The notes under the pieces: generated by a model
The model's database searches: none
What the model was told of the DNA's origin: nothing
What the model saw: the letters and a program-made list of their open reading frames with translations, nothing else
Assembly (NCBI RefSeq): GCF_019823105.1
Contig: NZ_CP081958.1
Span: 682,001 to 746,000, forward strand
From: Halobaculum magnesiiphilum
Lineage (GTDB): Archaea; Halobacteriota; Halobacteria; Halobacteriales; Haloferacaceae
Length of the DNA: 64,000 nucleotides
Direction of reading: 5' to 3'
Part shown: positions 19,862 to 28,678 of the stretch, piece after piece
How the letters are laid out: each line of letters begins with the position of its first letter
Numbering within the stretch: the stretch's first letter is position 1
Position numbers and translations under genes: made by a program

Positions 19862-21004
19862 ATGCGCGTCGCCTTCGTCAGTAACGTCGTCTACCCCTTC
19901 GTCACCGGCGGCGCCGAAAAACGCATCCACGAGATCGGTACTCGCCTAACCAACAAGGGCCACGACGTCACGATCTATGGACGGCAGTTCTGGGACGGCC
20001 CTGAAGAGACCACCCACGAGGGGATGACCCTCCGCGCCGTCGCCCCCGGAACCGAGCTCTACACCGGCGACGACGGCCGACGCTCCATCACCGAAGCGCT
20101 CGACTTCGCTGCCCGCACAGTCTACCCCCTCAACAAATATCTCCGCCAGAACGACCATGACGTCGTCGTCGCCTCCGTCTTCCCGCACTTCCCCGTCCTG
20201 GCCGCCAAGCTCGCAACCGTCGGCACCGACACCCCACTGGTCACCACTTGGCACGAGGTCTGGGGCGACTACTGGAACGACTACCTCGGCCACCTCGCCC
20301 CATTCGGGAAACTCACCGAACAAATCACCGCCAGAATCCCACAGCACCCCATCGCTGTCTCCGGCATCACCGCCGACCGCCTCGCCCGTATCGGCCAGGA
20401 CCGAACCCGTATCCGGACCATCCCCAACGGCATCGACTTCGACCAGATCCGCGCCATCGAGCCCGCCGCCGATGGCTTCGACGTCCTCTTCGCCGGCCGC
20501 CTGATCGAGGACAAGCGCGTCGACGTACTCCTCCGGGCGTTCGACCGCGTCGCCCCCGCCGACACGACACTCGGCATCGTCGGCGACGGCCCGGAACGCG
20601 AAGCGCTCGAACAACTCACGACGACTCTCAATTCAGCCGACCAGATCACCTTCCTCGGCTTCCTCGACGACTACGCGGACGTGCTCGCCCATATGCGCGC
20701 CGCGGACGTGTTCGCCTCCCCGAGCACGCGCGAAGGCTTCGGCATCACCTACGCCGAGGCGATGGCCGCCGGCTGTACCGTCATCGGCGCCGACCACCCC
20801 GACTCCGCAGCTGACGAGGTGATCGGCGACGCTGGGTTCCTCGTCGAGCCAACCGTCGACGCCCTCACGAAGACACTCGAAGCGGCACTTTGCGGTGACC
20901 GACCATCTTCGGACCCCGTCGAACGCGCGCAGCGATACGATTGGGACGCAGTCGCGGACCAGGCTGAAACTGCTTATCAAAATGCCATCGACGGATCCTG
21001 GTGA
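19862..21004 (+). CDS. Family 4 GT-B glycosyltransferase
   Basis: 380 residues. VVYPFVTGGAEKRIHEIG is the N-lobe loop, FAGRLIEDKRVDVLLRAF the donor-lobe start, and PSTREGFGITYAEAMAAGCTV the EX7E segment near residue 285. The ending NAIDGSW resembles the AAVDGEW ends of two gene fragments at 25321-25383 and near 31190, suggesting that copies of this kind of gene were once present there. GC content is higher than in the first half of the glycan island. Confidence 0.86.
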   Translation: MRVAFVSNVVYPFVTGGAEKRIHEIGTRLTNKGHDVTIYGRQFWDGPEETTHEGMTLRAVAPGTELYTGDDGRRSITEALDFAARTVYPLNKYLRQNDHDVVVASVFPHFPVLAAKLATVGTDTPLVTTWHEVWGDYWNDYLGHLAPFGKLTEQITARIPQHPIAVSGITADRLARIGQDRTRIRTIPNGIDFDQIRAIEPAADGFDVLFAGRLIEDKRVDVLLRAFDRVAPADTTLGIVGDGPEREALEQLTTTLNSADQITFLGFLDDYADVLAHMRAADVFASPSTREGFGITYAEAMAAGCTVIGADHPDSAADEVIGDAGFLVEPTVDALTKTLEAALCGDRPSSDPVERAQRYDWDAVADQAETAYQNAIDGSW

Positions 21005-21036
21005 AAACCTGCCCTTCACAACCTCCGACATTCACG

Positions 21037-21690
21037 TTACTCCCTAGATCCAGCCCTCTTCCCGACAAACACGCCGGGAAACCCTCCGGACGACTCGGCC
21101 AATTCTTCGAGATCATCCCCACCAATTCTCCCGGCCCGAACCAGCGCCCCGATCTCGGCGTCGGTCAACTCCCCATCGTCCTCAAAACGCTGATACAGCG
21201 CCTCGATATTGGGGTCGTACTCGACCGAGATGGACACGTCCGCGTCGGTCGCCCGACCCCCCGACTCAGAAAATTGGCCGACGGTCGCCCCCTGGAGGAT
21301 CCCGTGCTCGAGACACGTCTCGAGCCGATGACGATCGCCCTCAACCCCGAGATACGCAAACGCGACCATCGACGCAAGGGCCTCGTCGGTTTCCTCCTGC
21401 CCCAGCTCCGCGAAGACCTTATCCCGCTCCCCGGGTTCGAGGAGCACGCTCAGTAACGCGAAGTCCTTGAGCCCGTTCACGATCCGTTCGCGGATGGCCT
21501 GCCGTCGGTTCGCATCCGTCTGGGGTTGGGCGTACTCTTTGTGGCCGCAGAGATACTCCCGGTCGGTCGGAGAAAGGATCCCGCGTGGTCGGTCTTCGGG
21601 CGTGAGAATCGGCCCTAACTCCCGGTCATCGTCGACGTCCTCGACGCCGGTGAACAGTTGGTCGCTAGGGATGTCCCGGTCATCAGTCAT
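21037..21690 (-). CDS. Conserved haloarchaeal-type protein of unknown function
   Basis: 217 residues, acidic, no membrane segments. The N-terminal part contains ILTPEDRPRGILSPTDREYLCG and a QTDANRRQAIRERI stretch; the remainder is helical. I do not recognise a named family. It lies between the glycan island and the first recombinase, a position that suggests it belongs to the mobile part. Confidence 0.6.
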   Translation of the reverse strand: MTDDRDIPSDQLFTGVEDVDDDRELGPILTPEDRPRGILSPTDREYLCGHKEYAQPQTDANRRQAIRERIVNGLKDFALLSVLLEPGERDKVFAELGQEETDEALASMVAFAYLGVEGDRHRLETCLEHGILQGATVGQFSESGGRATDADVSISVEYDPNIEALYQRFEDDGELTDAEIGALVRAGRIGGDDLEELAESSGGFPGVFVGKRAGSRE

Positions 21691-22251
21691 AGTTAGTCAA
21701 TTACTGCCTAAATCTATATTCTTTTTCATCCATTACTACTTTGCCATACCGGGACGATCTATTACCTGGACAGAGAACATGGCGACAATAACATCCGCGA
21801 CCGGCCATCAAGGTGCTCGCACGCCACGTCGATACCCGGTGACCGATACTGGCCGAGGAGTGACAGAGAACGACCTGATAACTGGCCGTCGGAATAATTG
21901 GCCAGGCACGGGCTACAAGGTGCTATTCCGAAGAATTCGACTCAGCCACGACTCTGAGAAGACCTCGTTCACCGACCATCGACGACCGGGTGTCCTTCAC
22001 CAACCCCCGACCAATTCACCGACCAATTACGAGGGGTACCTCCGTCGACCTCTCGTAAAACCCGGTAACCCGACTGTTCGGGGGAATCCGACTACGAAAA
22101 CACAGGGTGTAGATCGGACCCGACACCCGACGTCCCGGCCAATTCCGGACACAAATGGTCGGTCTTGCCGACCCTTCACGACATTCCGACCCGGCCACTG
22201 GCCCATTGGACCCGGTAACCGAGTCCCCCAATGTACGGAGTTGGTCGGCGA
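21691..22251. other. Gene-free segment with repeated GACCAATT-type motifs
   Basis: 561 bases without a convincing gene, directly upstream of the recombinase. Two copies of CCGACCAATT occur close together near 22007-22027, and related GCCAATT or AATTGGC words recur nearby; two further GACCAATT copies fall inside the start of the recombinase gene near 22548 and 22583. Possible recombinase arm sites, not established. Confidence 0.35.
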
Positions 22252-23628
22252 ATGACCGACACAAACGACGGTTTCGACGAATCCGACCGGCCCAAAGACA
22301 TCCCGGAGAATCCCGACCAACCCACGACCAATCCCGACCAAGACCAGGACGACTCAGAGAACCCGACTCGGAAGATCCGGACTGATGGTGGGGAAGTAGT
22401 CACGGGCCCGGGCCAGCATGCCCACCAAACGCCACAACCCCACGGTCCCGAGACGCCGGATTCCCGGATGGTTGGTCGGTCCCAGGATACCCACACCAAC
22501 CTTGCCCGACCAACAGAAAGTACTAACAGCCAGACCGACAGCTCACCGACCAATTTCGCCGAGCCGTACACTGATTCGAAAACGACCAATTCCCCGAATG
22601 GCGACCAACTGTTCTCCGGGGTTGTCTTGGTCGACGCCGTCGCCGAGTTCTACCTTGACACAAACCCCTGGGACGTCCAGCCGAACACCGTTACAGCCTA
22701 CAGAAACCGACTCAAGTACTTCCAGGAGTTCTGCGCGAAACGCGGCATCGAGGACCTCGGGACCGTCCAGCCCAAGACACTCGACGAGTTCCAGAACTAC
22801 CTTCACAAAGAGTCCTCACTTGAGGCGACGTCCTCGATCAAGGGTTGTCTGGCTGCCCTCCGGAAGTTCCTCCAGTACTGCGAGCGCCGGGGCGTGTTCG
22901 ACCACGGGTTCCACAAGCTCGTCATCCTCCCGACGCTCTCCAAACACGAGGGCCAGGACGAGCGCTGGCTGGCCAGAGAGAGCGCCGAGGAAATCGTCGA
23001 CCACCTGGAGACGTACCGCCCCTTCACCAAGGCACACGTCGTCTGGGCCATCCTCGCGGAGACCGGGATCCGGCAGTCTACACTCTACGCGTTGGACCTC
23101 GACGACTACGACGCCGAGGAGCGTTACCTCTCGATTGTCAACCGAGAGGAGACCGGGACGAGACTGAAGAACGGCTACAGAGCCGAACGCGAACTCAGTA
23201 TTTCCGCGGACGCCGCCCGGGCCATCGACGGCTACATCCAAGAGAACCGGAACGCCGTCACCGACGACCACGGACGTGAGCCACTCGTGACAACGCGCAA
23301 CGGCCGGCTCCAGAAGGGCACGATCCGCCAGTACGTCTACGCCTGGACCCGGCCGTGTGCCACCGGCCAGGACTGCCCGGTCGGCGAGGATCCAGACACG
23401 TGCGACGCCGCCCAGACGAATAACGCCGCCTACGACTGTCCGGAATCCCTCTCCCCACATCCCGTCCGTCGAGGGTACATCACCCATCTCCGGGCCAACG
23501 GTGTCCCCACCGAGGACGTGATCTCGAAGCGGTGTGACGCCAACCCAGACACGATCGAACGGTGGTACGACATGAGCACCGAGTCTGACCGACGCGAAGC
23601 GCGACGGGAGTACGTCGAGGACCTGTAA
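22252..23628 (+). CDS. Tyrosine recombinase / integrase
   Basis: 458 residues from the ATG at 22252. The first 110 residues are low complexity and probably disordered, so the true start could lie further in. A core-binding domain (about 120-215) and catalytic domain follow. Active-site pieces: the first Arg in ETGIRQSTLYALDLDDYD, the His-x-x-Arg in SPHPVRRGYITH, and the nucleophile Tyr in IERWYDMS near the end. A cysteine-containing stretch in the catalytic domain (CATGQDCPVGEDPDTC) is also present in the second recombinase at 24165. Confidence 0.85.
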   Translation: MTDTNDGFDESDRPKDIPENPDQPTTNPDQDQDDSENPTRKIRTDGGEVVTGPGQHAHQTPQPHGPETPDSRMVGRSQDTHTNLARPTESTNSQTDSSPTNFAEPYTDSKTTNSPNGDQLFSGVVLVDAVAEFYLDTNPWDVQPNTVTAYRNRLKYFQEFCAKRGIEDLGTVQPKTLDEFQNYLHKESSLEATSSIKGCLAALRKFLQYCERRGVFDHGFHKLVILPTLSKHEGQDERWLARESAEEIVDHLETYRPFTKAHVVWAILAETGIRQSTLYALDLDDYDAEERYLSIVNREETGTRLKNGYRAERELSISADAARAIDGYIQENRNAVTDDHGREPLVTTRNGRLQKGTIRQYVYAWTRPCATGQDCPVGEDPDTCDAAQTNNAAYDCPESLSPHPVRRGYITHLRANGVPTEDVISKRCDANPDTIERWYDMSTESDRREARREYVEDL

Positions 23629-23687
23629 CCAGGTCTCATTGCACCATTCAGGCCAACGCTTAACCGAGCGCATACGTCTAATTATAC

Positions 23688-23891
23688 ATGAGCACAGGGC
23701 GCGAAATCCGCCTCATTGAAGAGTACGACGGTGGCTGGTCGGCCATCGACGACGGAACTGGCGTCGCGAGCCAGGGCGAGACGCGTCGGGAAGCCCTCGA
23801 CAACCTCGATGAAGCGGTCGAACTGACCAAGGAAGAACGAGAAGCGGACACCGACGCACCCGAGCCGGATGCGCCGTGGTTTGAGGCGTGA
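23688..23891 (+). CDS. HicB-family antitoxin
   Basis: 67 residues. IRLIEEYDGGWSAIDDGTGVASQGETRREALDNLDEAV matches the short HicB fold, which binds and neutralises the HicA RNase. No separate DNA-binding domain. It overlaps the GTG start of the downstream hicA remnant by 4 bases, in hicB-hicA order. Intact, whereas its toxin partner is frameshifted. Confidence 0.8.
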   Translation: MSTGREIRLIEEYDGGWSAIDDGTGVASQGETRREALDNLDEAVELTKEEREADTDAPEPDAPWFEA

Positions 23892-24138
23892 CGGACGCAC
23901 CGCGAGACTTCTCCGGTCAAGATATTGTGAAGGCACTCACCAGCCTCAACTATCGGAAAGACCGCCAGCGCGCAGCCACGTCATCCTGGAGTACACAAAC
24001 CCCGATACTGGAGAGGTTCGAACGGTAACGGTCCCGAAGCACGACCGCCTCAAAATCGGAACGCTCCAAAGCATCGCGGAACAGTGCGGTGCAGCCGACT
24101 TCCACAAGTGGTGCCGCTGGGTCGACGATCTTCGGTAG
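23888..24138 (+). pseudogene. HicA-type toxin, frameshifted
   Basis: From GTG 23888 the frame reads DFSGQDIVKALTSLNYRKDRQR and then loses homology; from about 23975 the neighbouring frame continues SHVILEYTNPDTGEVRTV to a stop at 24138. Together they give a normal HicA (double-stranded RNA-binding-like RNase) of about 83 residues. Restoring one G in the CAGCGCGCAGCC stretch would rejoin the frames in the expected RGSH motif that holds the catalytic His. So the toxin is broken by a one-base deletion, unless this is a sequencing error. Confidence 0.75.
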
Positions 24139-24164
24139 AGCCAAAATCGGGCTATCAACCCCGC

Positions 24165-25178
24165 CTACACGTTATCGAGATACTCCCGTCGTTGTTCCAT
24201 CTTCTCTTGGTCAGTGCGCTCGTCGTAGTGCTTGTCGATAACGCCCTCAGAGACGTCTGCACGATCCGAGACAATCTTGGTTGGGACGTCGGAGCGCAAC
24301 CAGTGCGTGATCGAACCGCGCCGAAACGGGTGGGGTGAGACGGACTCCGGGCAGCTACTGACCTTGCCGTGATCGGTCGACTCACACATCTCGGGGTTCC
24401 GATCCAGCGGGCATCGCCGTTTGTACCGGCATGGTTGGGTGTACTTGTACGCATATCCCGCTATTGTGCCCTTTGCGATGCGCCCGTTCGTGGTAGTGAT
24501 GAGTGGATCTCGACCGTACTCATCGGTGACATCAGGGCGCTTGAGCTCAATCCAGTCATCGAGTAGGTCAGCGAGCGACTCCGAGATGGCGACGTGGCGC
24601 TCGGACGTCTGTTTGTTCTTGAGTGGCGTCCCGGTCTCGGGCCGATGCGTGAACCGGAGAGACTGTTTCTCCGCATCGTAGTCGTCGAGATCAAGCGATC
24701 GAACGGCGCCACAGCGGGCCATCGTGTGCCACATCACCGCCAGCGTCACGTGGGGCCGACTACAGTAGTGGAACCGGTCGAGGTTTTTCAGAACTTCTTG
24801 GGCCGTCTCCGCGTCGAGTTGCTCGTCGCGAACGTCGTCGTCCCCGGAGATGGTCGGGGGCTGGACGCGCTCGGAGAGCCCGCTCTCGACGGCCTCGATG
24901 CCTTCACACCACCGTATGAACACCCGGATGGTGGTCATCATCGAGTTCTCGGTCGACGGAGCCCAGTCGTTCGCCTTTCGGCCTTCGAGTTGGTACTCTT
25001 TGACGAGGCGACCCGTCAGTTCGTTCATGTTGGTGATCCCTCGCTCGTCGAGCCAGTCGACGAACGCGGAGACGCGCCACCGATGGGACCGGATGGAACT
25101 CTGAGAGAGGGTTCCCTCCTTGTCCGCGAGGTACAATTCGAGTGCGTTTCGAGGTTCGATTGGATCGAGGTCTGACAT
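24165..25178 (-). CDS. Tyrosine recombinase / integrase
   Basis: 337 residues. Core-binding domain (about 10-100) and catalytic domain with MARCGAVRSLDLDDYD (first Arg), SPHPFRRGSITH (His-x-x-Arg) and VIDKHYDERT (Tyr). CRYKRRCPLDRNPEMC corresponds to the cysteine insertion of the recombinase at 22252. The two face each other with hicBA between them. Confidence 0.86.
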   Translation of the reverse strand: MSDLDPIEPRNALELYLADKEGTLSQSSIRSHRWRVSAFVDWLDERGITNMNELTGRLVKEYQLEGRKANDWAPSTENSMMTTIRVFIRWCEGIEAVESGLSERVQPPTISGDDDVRDEQLDAETAQEVLKNLDRFHYCSRPHVTLAVMWHTMARCGAVRSLDLDDYDAEKQSLRFTHRPETGTPLKNKQTSERHVAISESLADLLDDWIELKRPDVTDEYGRDPLITTTNGRIAKGTIAGYAYKYTQPCRYKRRCPLDRNPEMCESTDHGKVSSCPESVSPHPFRRGSITHWLRSDVPTKIVSDRADVSEGVIDKHYDERTDQEKMEQRREYLDNV

Positions 25179-25320
25179 ACTAGTTCACGCTCACGTTGGG
25201 TGCGCGAACCACCAGACAGCGCCGAGATCCGAATCGCGTTCAGCTAGTTCGGACCCTGCAGCTCATCTGATGATCTATGCTAAACCAGATACATTCGTTA
25301 GCAATCGTCGTTGATACGAT

Positions 25321-25383
25321 CGGGACCCCTTCGCCGACGACGCACTCGCCGCGTACCAAGCGGCCGTCGACGGTGAGTGGTGA
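25321..25383 (+). pseudogene. Glycosyltransferase C-terminal fragment
   Basis: The frame ending at the TGA at 25381 reads ADDALAAYQAAVDGEW, which resembles the end of GT4 enzymes such as the one at 19862-21004 (AETAYQNAIDGSW). Nothing upstream continues the gene. A similar AAVDGEW remnant sits near 31187-31230. Short, so confidence is limited. Confidence 0.4.
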
Positions 25384-25445
25384 GGGACACCCTCTGCCGT
25401 TCTCCAAGGAGAGCGATCTCGCATGTACGGGTGAAAACCAAGTGG

Positions 25446-25904
25446 CTAGTCAGCGCTAGCGGGAGTGCTGTCTCCGTCGACATCGTCGAGAAGGGGGTAG
25501 TCGATGTGCATCTCGATTGTATCGAAGGGGACAACTGGCTGGATCGCTCCGCCAGGGCCTCCCTCCTTGAGCTCGAGGATACCCAGCACATCCAGCTGTT
25601 TCAGATCTGCATGGACATCGGAGACGTCGCGGTCGACGAGTCGTGCAGCCTCACGCATGCTGGATGGGCGCTCTTTGGCGATCGCCTGGATGAGATCGAG
25701 GCGCAGTGGTGTGAGGCTGTCGACGAGATCGTCATAGGTCCCGAACTGGAGTACTGCACGCTCATCGCTTGCATCCAGTCCATCAGCCTCGGCAGTCTGA
25801 ATGAACTGGAGCGTGTCCTCTCGGAGCTGTGCTCGGTCGCCGACGATGATGTGAAGCGTGGTCATGTTCGGGTGGGTTGGATCTGTATTGTGTCTGCAGT
25901 TCAA
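25446..25904 (-). CDS. HVO_A0114-type winged-helix protein, TumA-like antitoxin
   Basis: 152 residues from ATG 25904, which overlaps the end of the toxin-like gene by 4 bases; an alternative start at 25865 gives 139. Helix-turn-helix region LDLIQAIAKERPSSMREAARLVDRDVSDVHADLKQLDVLGI around residues 73-115. Clear paralogue of 38210-38647 (PESIRETARLVDRDVRQVHRNLEEL). Probably the DNA-binding antitoxin and autorepressor of the pair. Confidence 0.75.
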   Translation of the reverse strand: MNCRHNTDPTHPNMTTLHIIVGDRAQLREDTLQFIQTAEADGLDASDERAVLQFGTYDDLVDSLTPLRLDLIQAIAKERPSSMREAARLVDRDVSDVHADLKQLDVLGILELKEGGPGGAIQPVVPFDTIEMHIDYPLLDDVDGDSTPASAD

Positions 25905-26215
25905 TAGGGACGGGGTGGGGTGCCACCGATCGTGTCCCAGTATTCGTCAGCACTGGCCCAAAACTCGACGATGAGTTCTTCCATACCAGGGAACTCGACG
26001 TCTGCGTCCCCAGCAGCGGTGTGGAGTTCGTGGCCTTTGGTGTCTTCGTGAGCGTTGTCGTAGCGGATGAGCGTCAGATCTTGCAGCGTTCCCAGGTGCA
26101 GTGTGTACTTCCAGCCGGACGGGTAGGCGTCTGTGTCGGTCGTCCGTCGGATGACGACGTTCTCGACGAGTCCAGCTTCGACATGGGTGTAGCGGTGCGT
26201 GAGTTCTTGGCCCAT
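25901..26215 (-). CDS. TumE-like (DUF6516) toxin
   Basis: 104 residues. The core YPSGWKYTLH ... LIRYDNAHEDTKGHELH is the pattern of DUF6516/TumE proteins, which pair with a helix-turn-helix partner. Molecular activity of the family is not known to me. First gene of the pair; upstream are inverted CAACAC-type repeats at 26237-26272 that may be its operator. Paralogue at 37888-38229. Confidence 0.72.
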   Translation of the reverse strand: MGQELTHRYTHVEAGLVENVVIRRTTDTDAYPSGWKYTLHLGTLQDLTLIRYDNAHEDTKGHELHTAAGDADVEFPGMEELIVEFWASADEYWDTIGGTPPRPY

Positions 26216-26236
26216 CCCTCACCTGTTGGTTTGCCG

Positions 26237-26272
26237 CCCAACACGATAAGTGTGTTGGGTATACGCCCAACA
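26237..26272. promoter_or_regulatory. Overlapping inverted repeats upstream of TumE/TumA-like pair
   Basis: CCCAACAC (26237-26244) pairs with GTGTTGGG (26252-26259) over a 7-base spacer, and TGTTGGG (26253-26259) pairs with CCCAACA (26266-26272). Three half-sites in 36 bases just upstream of the minus-strand toxin start at 26215. The same half-site is found before the second pair at 37852-37868. Confidence 0.55.
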
Positions 26273-26396
26273 ATTACTCAGATGATGACGGGGTCTCGCA
26301 ATCCTACTGTGGGGCGATGAGTTCACTCGTTTCCGCTCCAACTGCCGCTTCGATATCACTATCAACCCGGCCGATGGTTGCTCACGACGCGTCCGA

Positions 26397-26816
26397 TCAC
26401 CACGTCATCCCTTCATACGTCAGTCCCTCCCGACGCTCGATCACGCGACGACCGTCGACCACCACGGGCTCCGCCATCGCGTCGAACTTCGAATCGAGCG
26501 CGGCGAACTCGTTCCAGTCGGTGACGACAGCGGCACCATCAGCGCCGGCGAGCGCATCCGCACCGGAATCAGCATACTCCATGTCGGGGAAGTGCTCGCG
26601 CATGTTCTCGGTCGCGACGGGGTCATACGCGACGACGGTCGCCCCCCCAGCTGCAACGATTCGATCACGGGGGTAGCCCTGGAGTTGCGAACGTCGTCGG
26701 TCCCCGGCTTGAACGCCAAGCCCAACACCGCGATCCGAGCCCCATCCAACTCCACCGCCGCCGCCAACAACTCGACGAGCCGCTCGGGCTGGCGATCGTA
26801 CACCTTCACGCCGGCC
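26397..26816 (-). pseudogene. UDP-sugar dehydrogenase C-terminal fragment, frameshifted
   Basis: Reading on the minus strand, [39 protein letters not shown] lie in one frame and [23 protein letters not shown] to GLTYEGMTW in another. These join at a run of seven C at 26642-26648. Together they equal the last 130 or so residues of a UDP-glucose/UDP-ManNAc 6-dehydrogenase. The NAD-binding N-terminal part is missing; homology stops near 26810, where a fragment of another sugar-nucleotide gene begins on the other strand. Confidence 0.7.
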
Positions 26817-27020
26817 ATCTTCCACGCGTGCCACCTCGTCCAGCCCAGCGACCGCGGCGAGTACGAGATCAGCGACGCGGTCGGCCTCCTGCTGGAGAGC
26901 GGCCGGACGATCGACGCGATCCCGCTGGACGGCTGGCGGCTGGACATCGGCTACCCCGAGGACCGCGACGAGGCCGAGCGTCGCCTGAGCGACGAGGTGG
27001 AGCCGGAAGCCGAGGCCTGA
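26817..27020 (+). pseudogene. Sugar-nucleotidyltransferase C-terminal fragment
   Basis: [53 protein letters not shown] resembles the C-terminal end of glucose-1-phosphate thymidylyl/uridylyltransferases (RfbA/AglF type). There is no N-terminal GxGTRL part. The fragment is head-to-head with the UDP-sugar dehydrogenase fragment, so a rearrangement has joined two broken glycan genes. Confidence 0.6.
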
Positions 27021-27327
27021 GCGGTCACACGGCGGCGACACGGGACGGAGAGACCGCACGAGCGACCACAAGTTGACGAAACCCCGAACCGACGCGATGG
27101 CCGTCGACCTTGCAGGAACTCTCTCGCGTGCCCTCGTTGTCGACTGTCCGCCTACCGAGCTCTCAGACTGAAGGCCTCCACTGGGTACCGCGTCGGTGAC
27201 GACAATCTCGCCGCTCACTGAGAGGCCTCAATGGATCTTTCGGCTAATTCACTGGAGGATGTCCAACGTGTAACTAGTTATTAGGAATACATCGGTGAAT
27301 CGCCGGTCCTCGTGCTGTCCGCTGAGG
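27021..27327. other. Intergenic, no gene seen
   Basis: 307 bases between the nucleotidyltransferase fragment and the next small gene. No open frame with haloarchaeal character, no tRNA or strong repeat noticed. Confidence 0.4.
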
Positions 27328-27576
27328 CTATACGGTCACCGAGATGATCATGTTCTCACCTTGCATTGAGGCATCAACCAGCGCACCGTTCCAAGCTGTG
27401 AGTACTCGAAGGACTCTCGGTGTGACCTCACTCGTCGAGAGCGTCGCCTCAACAGTCCACTGGCTGTAGCCTCCGGTACCTGGCGCGTGTACAGTCACAT
27501 CGTAGACTGGCACACACTGAGCCAACGCGCTCGACAGTTCGTGGGCGTGGATCCGAGCGAGTACGGTACAACTCAC
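27328..27576 (-). CDS. Small hypothetical protein
   Basis: 82 residues, mostly predicted beta: VYDVTVHAPGTGGYSQWTVEATLSTSEVTPRVLRVLTAW. No family recognised. Its start overlaps the stop of the gene upstream by 4 bases, so the two form a coupled pair. Confidence 0.5.
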   Translation of the reverse strand: MSCTVLARIHAHELSSALAQCVPVYDVTVHAPGTGGYSQWTVEATLSTSEVTPRVLRVLTAWNGALVDASMQGENMIISVTV

Positions 27577-27788
27577 AGGTTCACCCTCACAGGCGGATCT
27601 TCGTTCAAGTTGCTCGAGCTGTATTCACTTGATCGAGTTTCTCCACAGTAGCACTTGAAGCACGAGAACACACCCGTTCGAACAGTGTCGTTCTCACGGT
27701 CCACCCCTATACAGAACGTACTCTCGTGACGGCAAGCATTCGATTCGTCGTCGCTAGCTATTTCAGTCGGTGTCGTATCTATTGACAT
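27573..27788 (-). CDS. Small zinc-ribbon-like hypothetical protein
   Basis: 71 residues from ATG 27788; an in-frame extension to 27950 is possible but would run under the divergent regulator. Contains CRHESTFCIG and CFKCYCGE, four or more Cys/His in two clusters, suggesting a small zinc-binding protein. Function unknown. Coupled to the gene at 27328. Confidence 0.5.
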   Translation of the reverse strand: MSIDTTPTEIASDDESNACRHESTFCIGVDRENDTVRTGVFSCFKCYCGETRSSEYSSSNLNEDPPVRVNL

Positions 27789-27942
27789 GGGTTGTTTCTC
27801 CTTGTAGAACACCCACCGCCCACCTGTTCCAACAGGGGGCATTTCACCAGCATCAGTAGCTGACTGTGGTGCGTGTTCGTAGTAGACCATTGTTCCGGAT
27901 AACCCATAAAACCTTTGAAGCGCAGAAAGAGTATCCAGTAGC

Positions 27943-28170
27943 ATGGGCACCGAAGAGGCCGCGAACCGACAGAAGGTTAGTGACGACCAGGTTATCCAGT
28001 TGTTCCGAGACGCACGTCAGCCGATTCGGACCGCAGGCGATCTCACTGAACAGTTGCCCATCACCCGCCAAGCTGTGAATAAACGGCTTAAGCGACTTGC
28101 TTCGCAAGGGCTTCTATGTCGACGAAAAGTCGGCAGTTCGGCTGTAGTCTATTGGCTCCCAGAGAGTTAG
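27943..28170 (+). CDS. Small winged-helix DNA-binding protein
   Basis: 75 residues. IRTAGDLTEQLPITRQAVNKRLKRLASQGLLCRRKVGSSAVVYW is a MarR/ArsR-like winged helix almost alone. Closely related in plan to the convergent gene at 28167-28415 (GELTEQMEMTQQGVNKRLKSL), which it overlaps by four bases at the stop codons. Confidence 0.72.
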   Translation: MGTEEAANRQKVSDDQVIQLFRDARQPIRTAGDLTEQLPITRQAVNKRLKRLASQGLLCRRKVGSSAVVYWLPES

Positions 28171-28415
28171 TCCAGATCTGCGGTTGCTGCCACCTTTCTC
28201 CCTGCAGGTGTGATCCAGTACACCCGTGCTGCTCCGCCCACTTTTCGGCTTTCAAGATAGCCAGCTTCAACAAGTGATTTGAGTCGCTTGTTTACGCCCT
28301 GTTGTGTCATCTCCATCTGCTCGGTGAGCTCACCCGCAGTCACGATAGGGTCCGGAGAGAGGGCGACGAGTTGGAGAATCTGCTCGTCTGGGACTTTGGG
28401 ATCCGGACCGGGCAT
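28167..28415 (-). CDS. Small winged-helix DNA-binding protein
   Basis: 82 residues. Same design as the convergent neighbour: VTAGELTEQMEMTQQGVNKRLKSLVEAGYLESRKVGGAARVYW. Two paralogous regulators end to end suggest a duplication with inversion. Confidence 0.72.
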   Translation of the reverse strand: MPGPDPKVPDEQILQLVALSPDPIVTAGELTEQMEMTQQGVNKRLKSLVEAGYLESRKVGGAARVYWITPAGRKVAATADLD

Positions 28416-28678
28416 ATGGATCGAATCACCATAGCACTGAGTAAAGTTGTGTGTGGTTGCTATCTGTTTCTACGCAACACCGTTTATGCGCAACCACTAA
28501 GTAGTGGCTCTACCTTCGAAGAGTACGCGACTCCACACGCACCCGCCGCCCACAGATGTGGCGGCTGACGCTCCACCGTCACCCGCCGTGTGGGGTCGCA
28601 CACAAGCGACATGACCGATTCGCACACGCGTCGGCATCAACGTGCCGACACCGAACCAGTCGCAACACCCGCAAACCA

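Noticed and set aside
19946-20614. Long minus-strand open frame of 222 codons opposite a glycosyltransferase
   Set aside because: It lies within the GT4 gene, is the usual GC-rich shadow and has repetitive Gly/Val/Glu composition without known motifs.
22816-23673. 285-codon minus-strand frame opposite the recombinase
   Set aside because: No motifs and fully within the recombinase gene, whose catalytic residues are visible on the plus strand.
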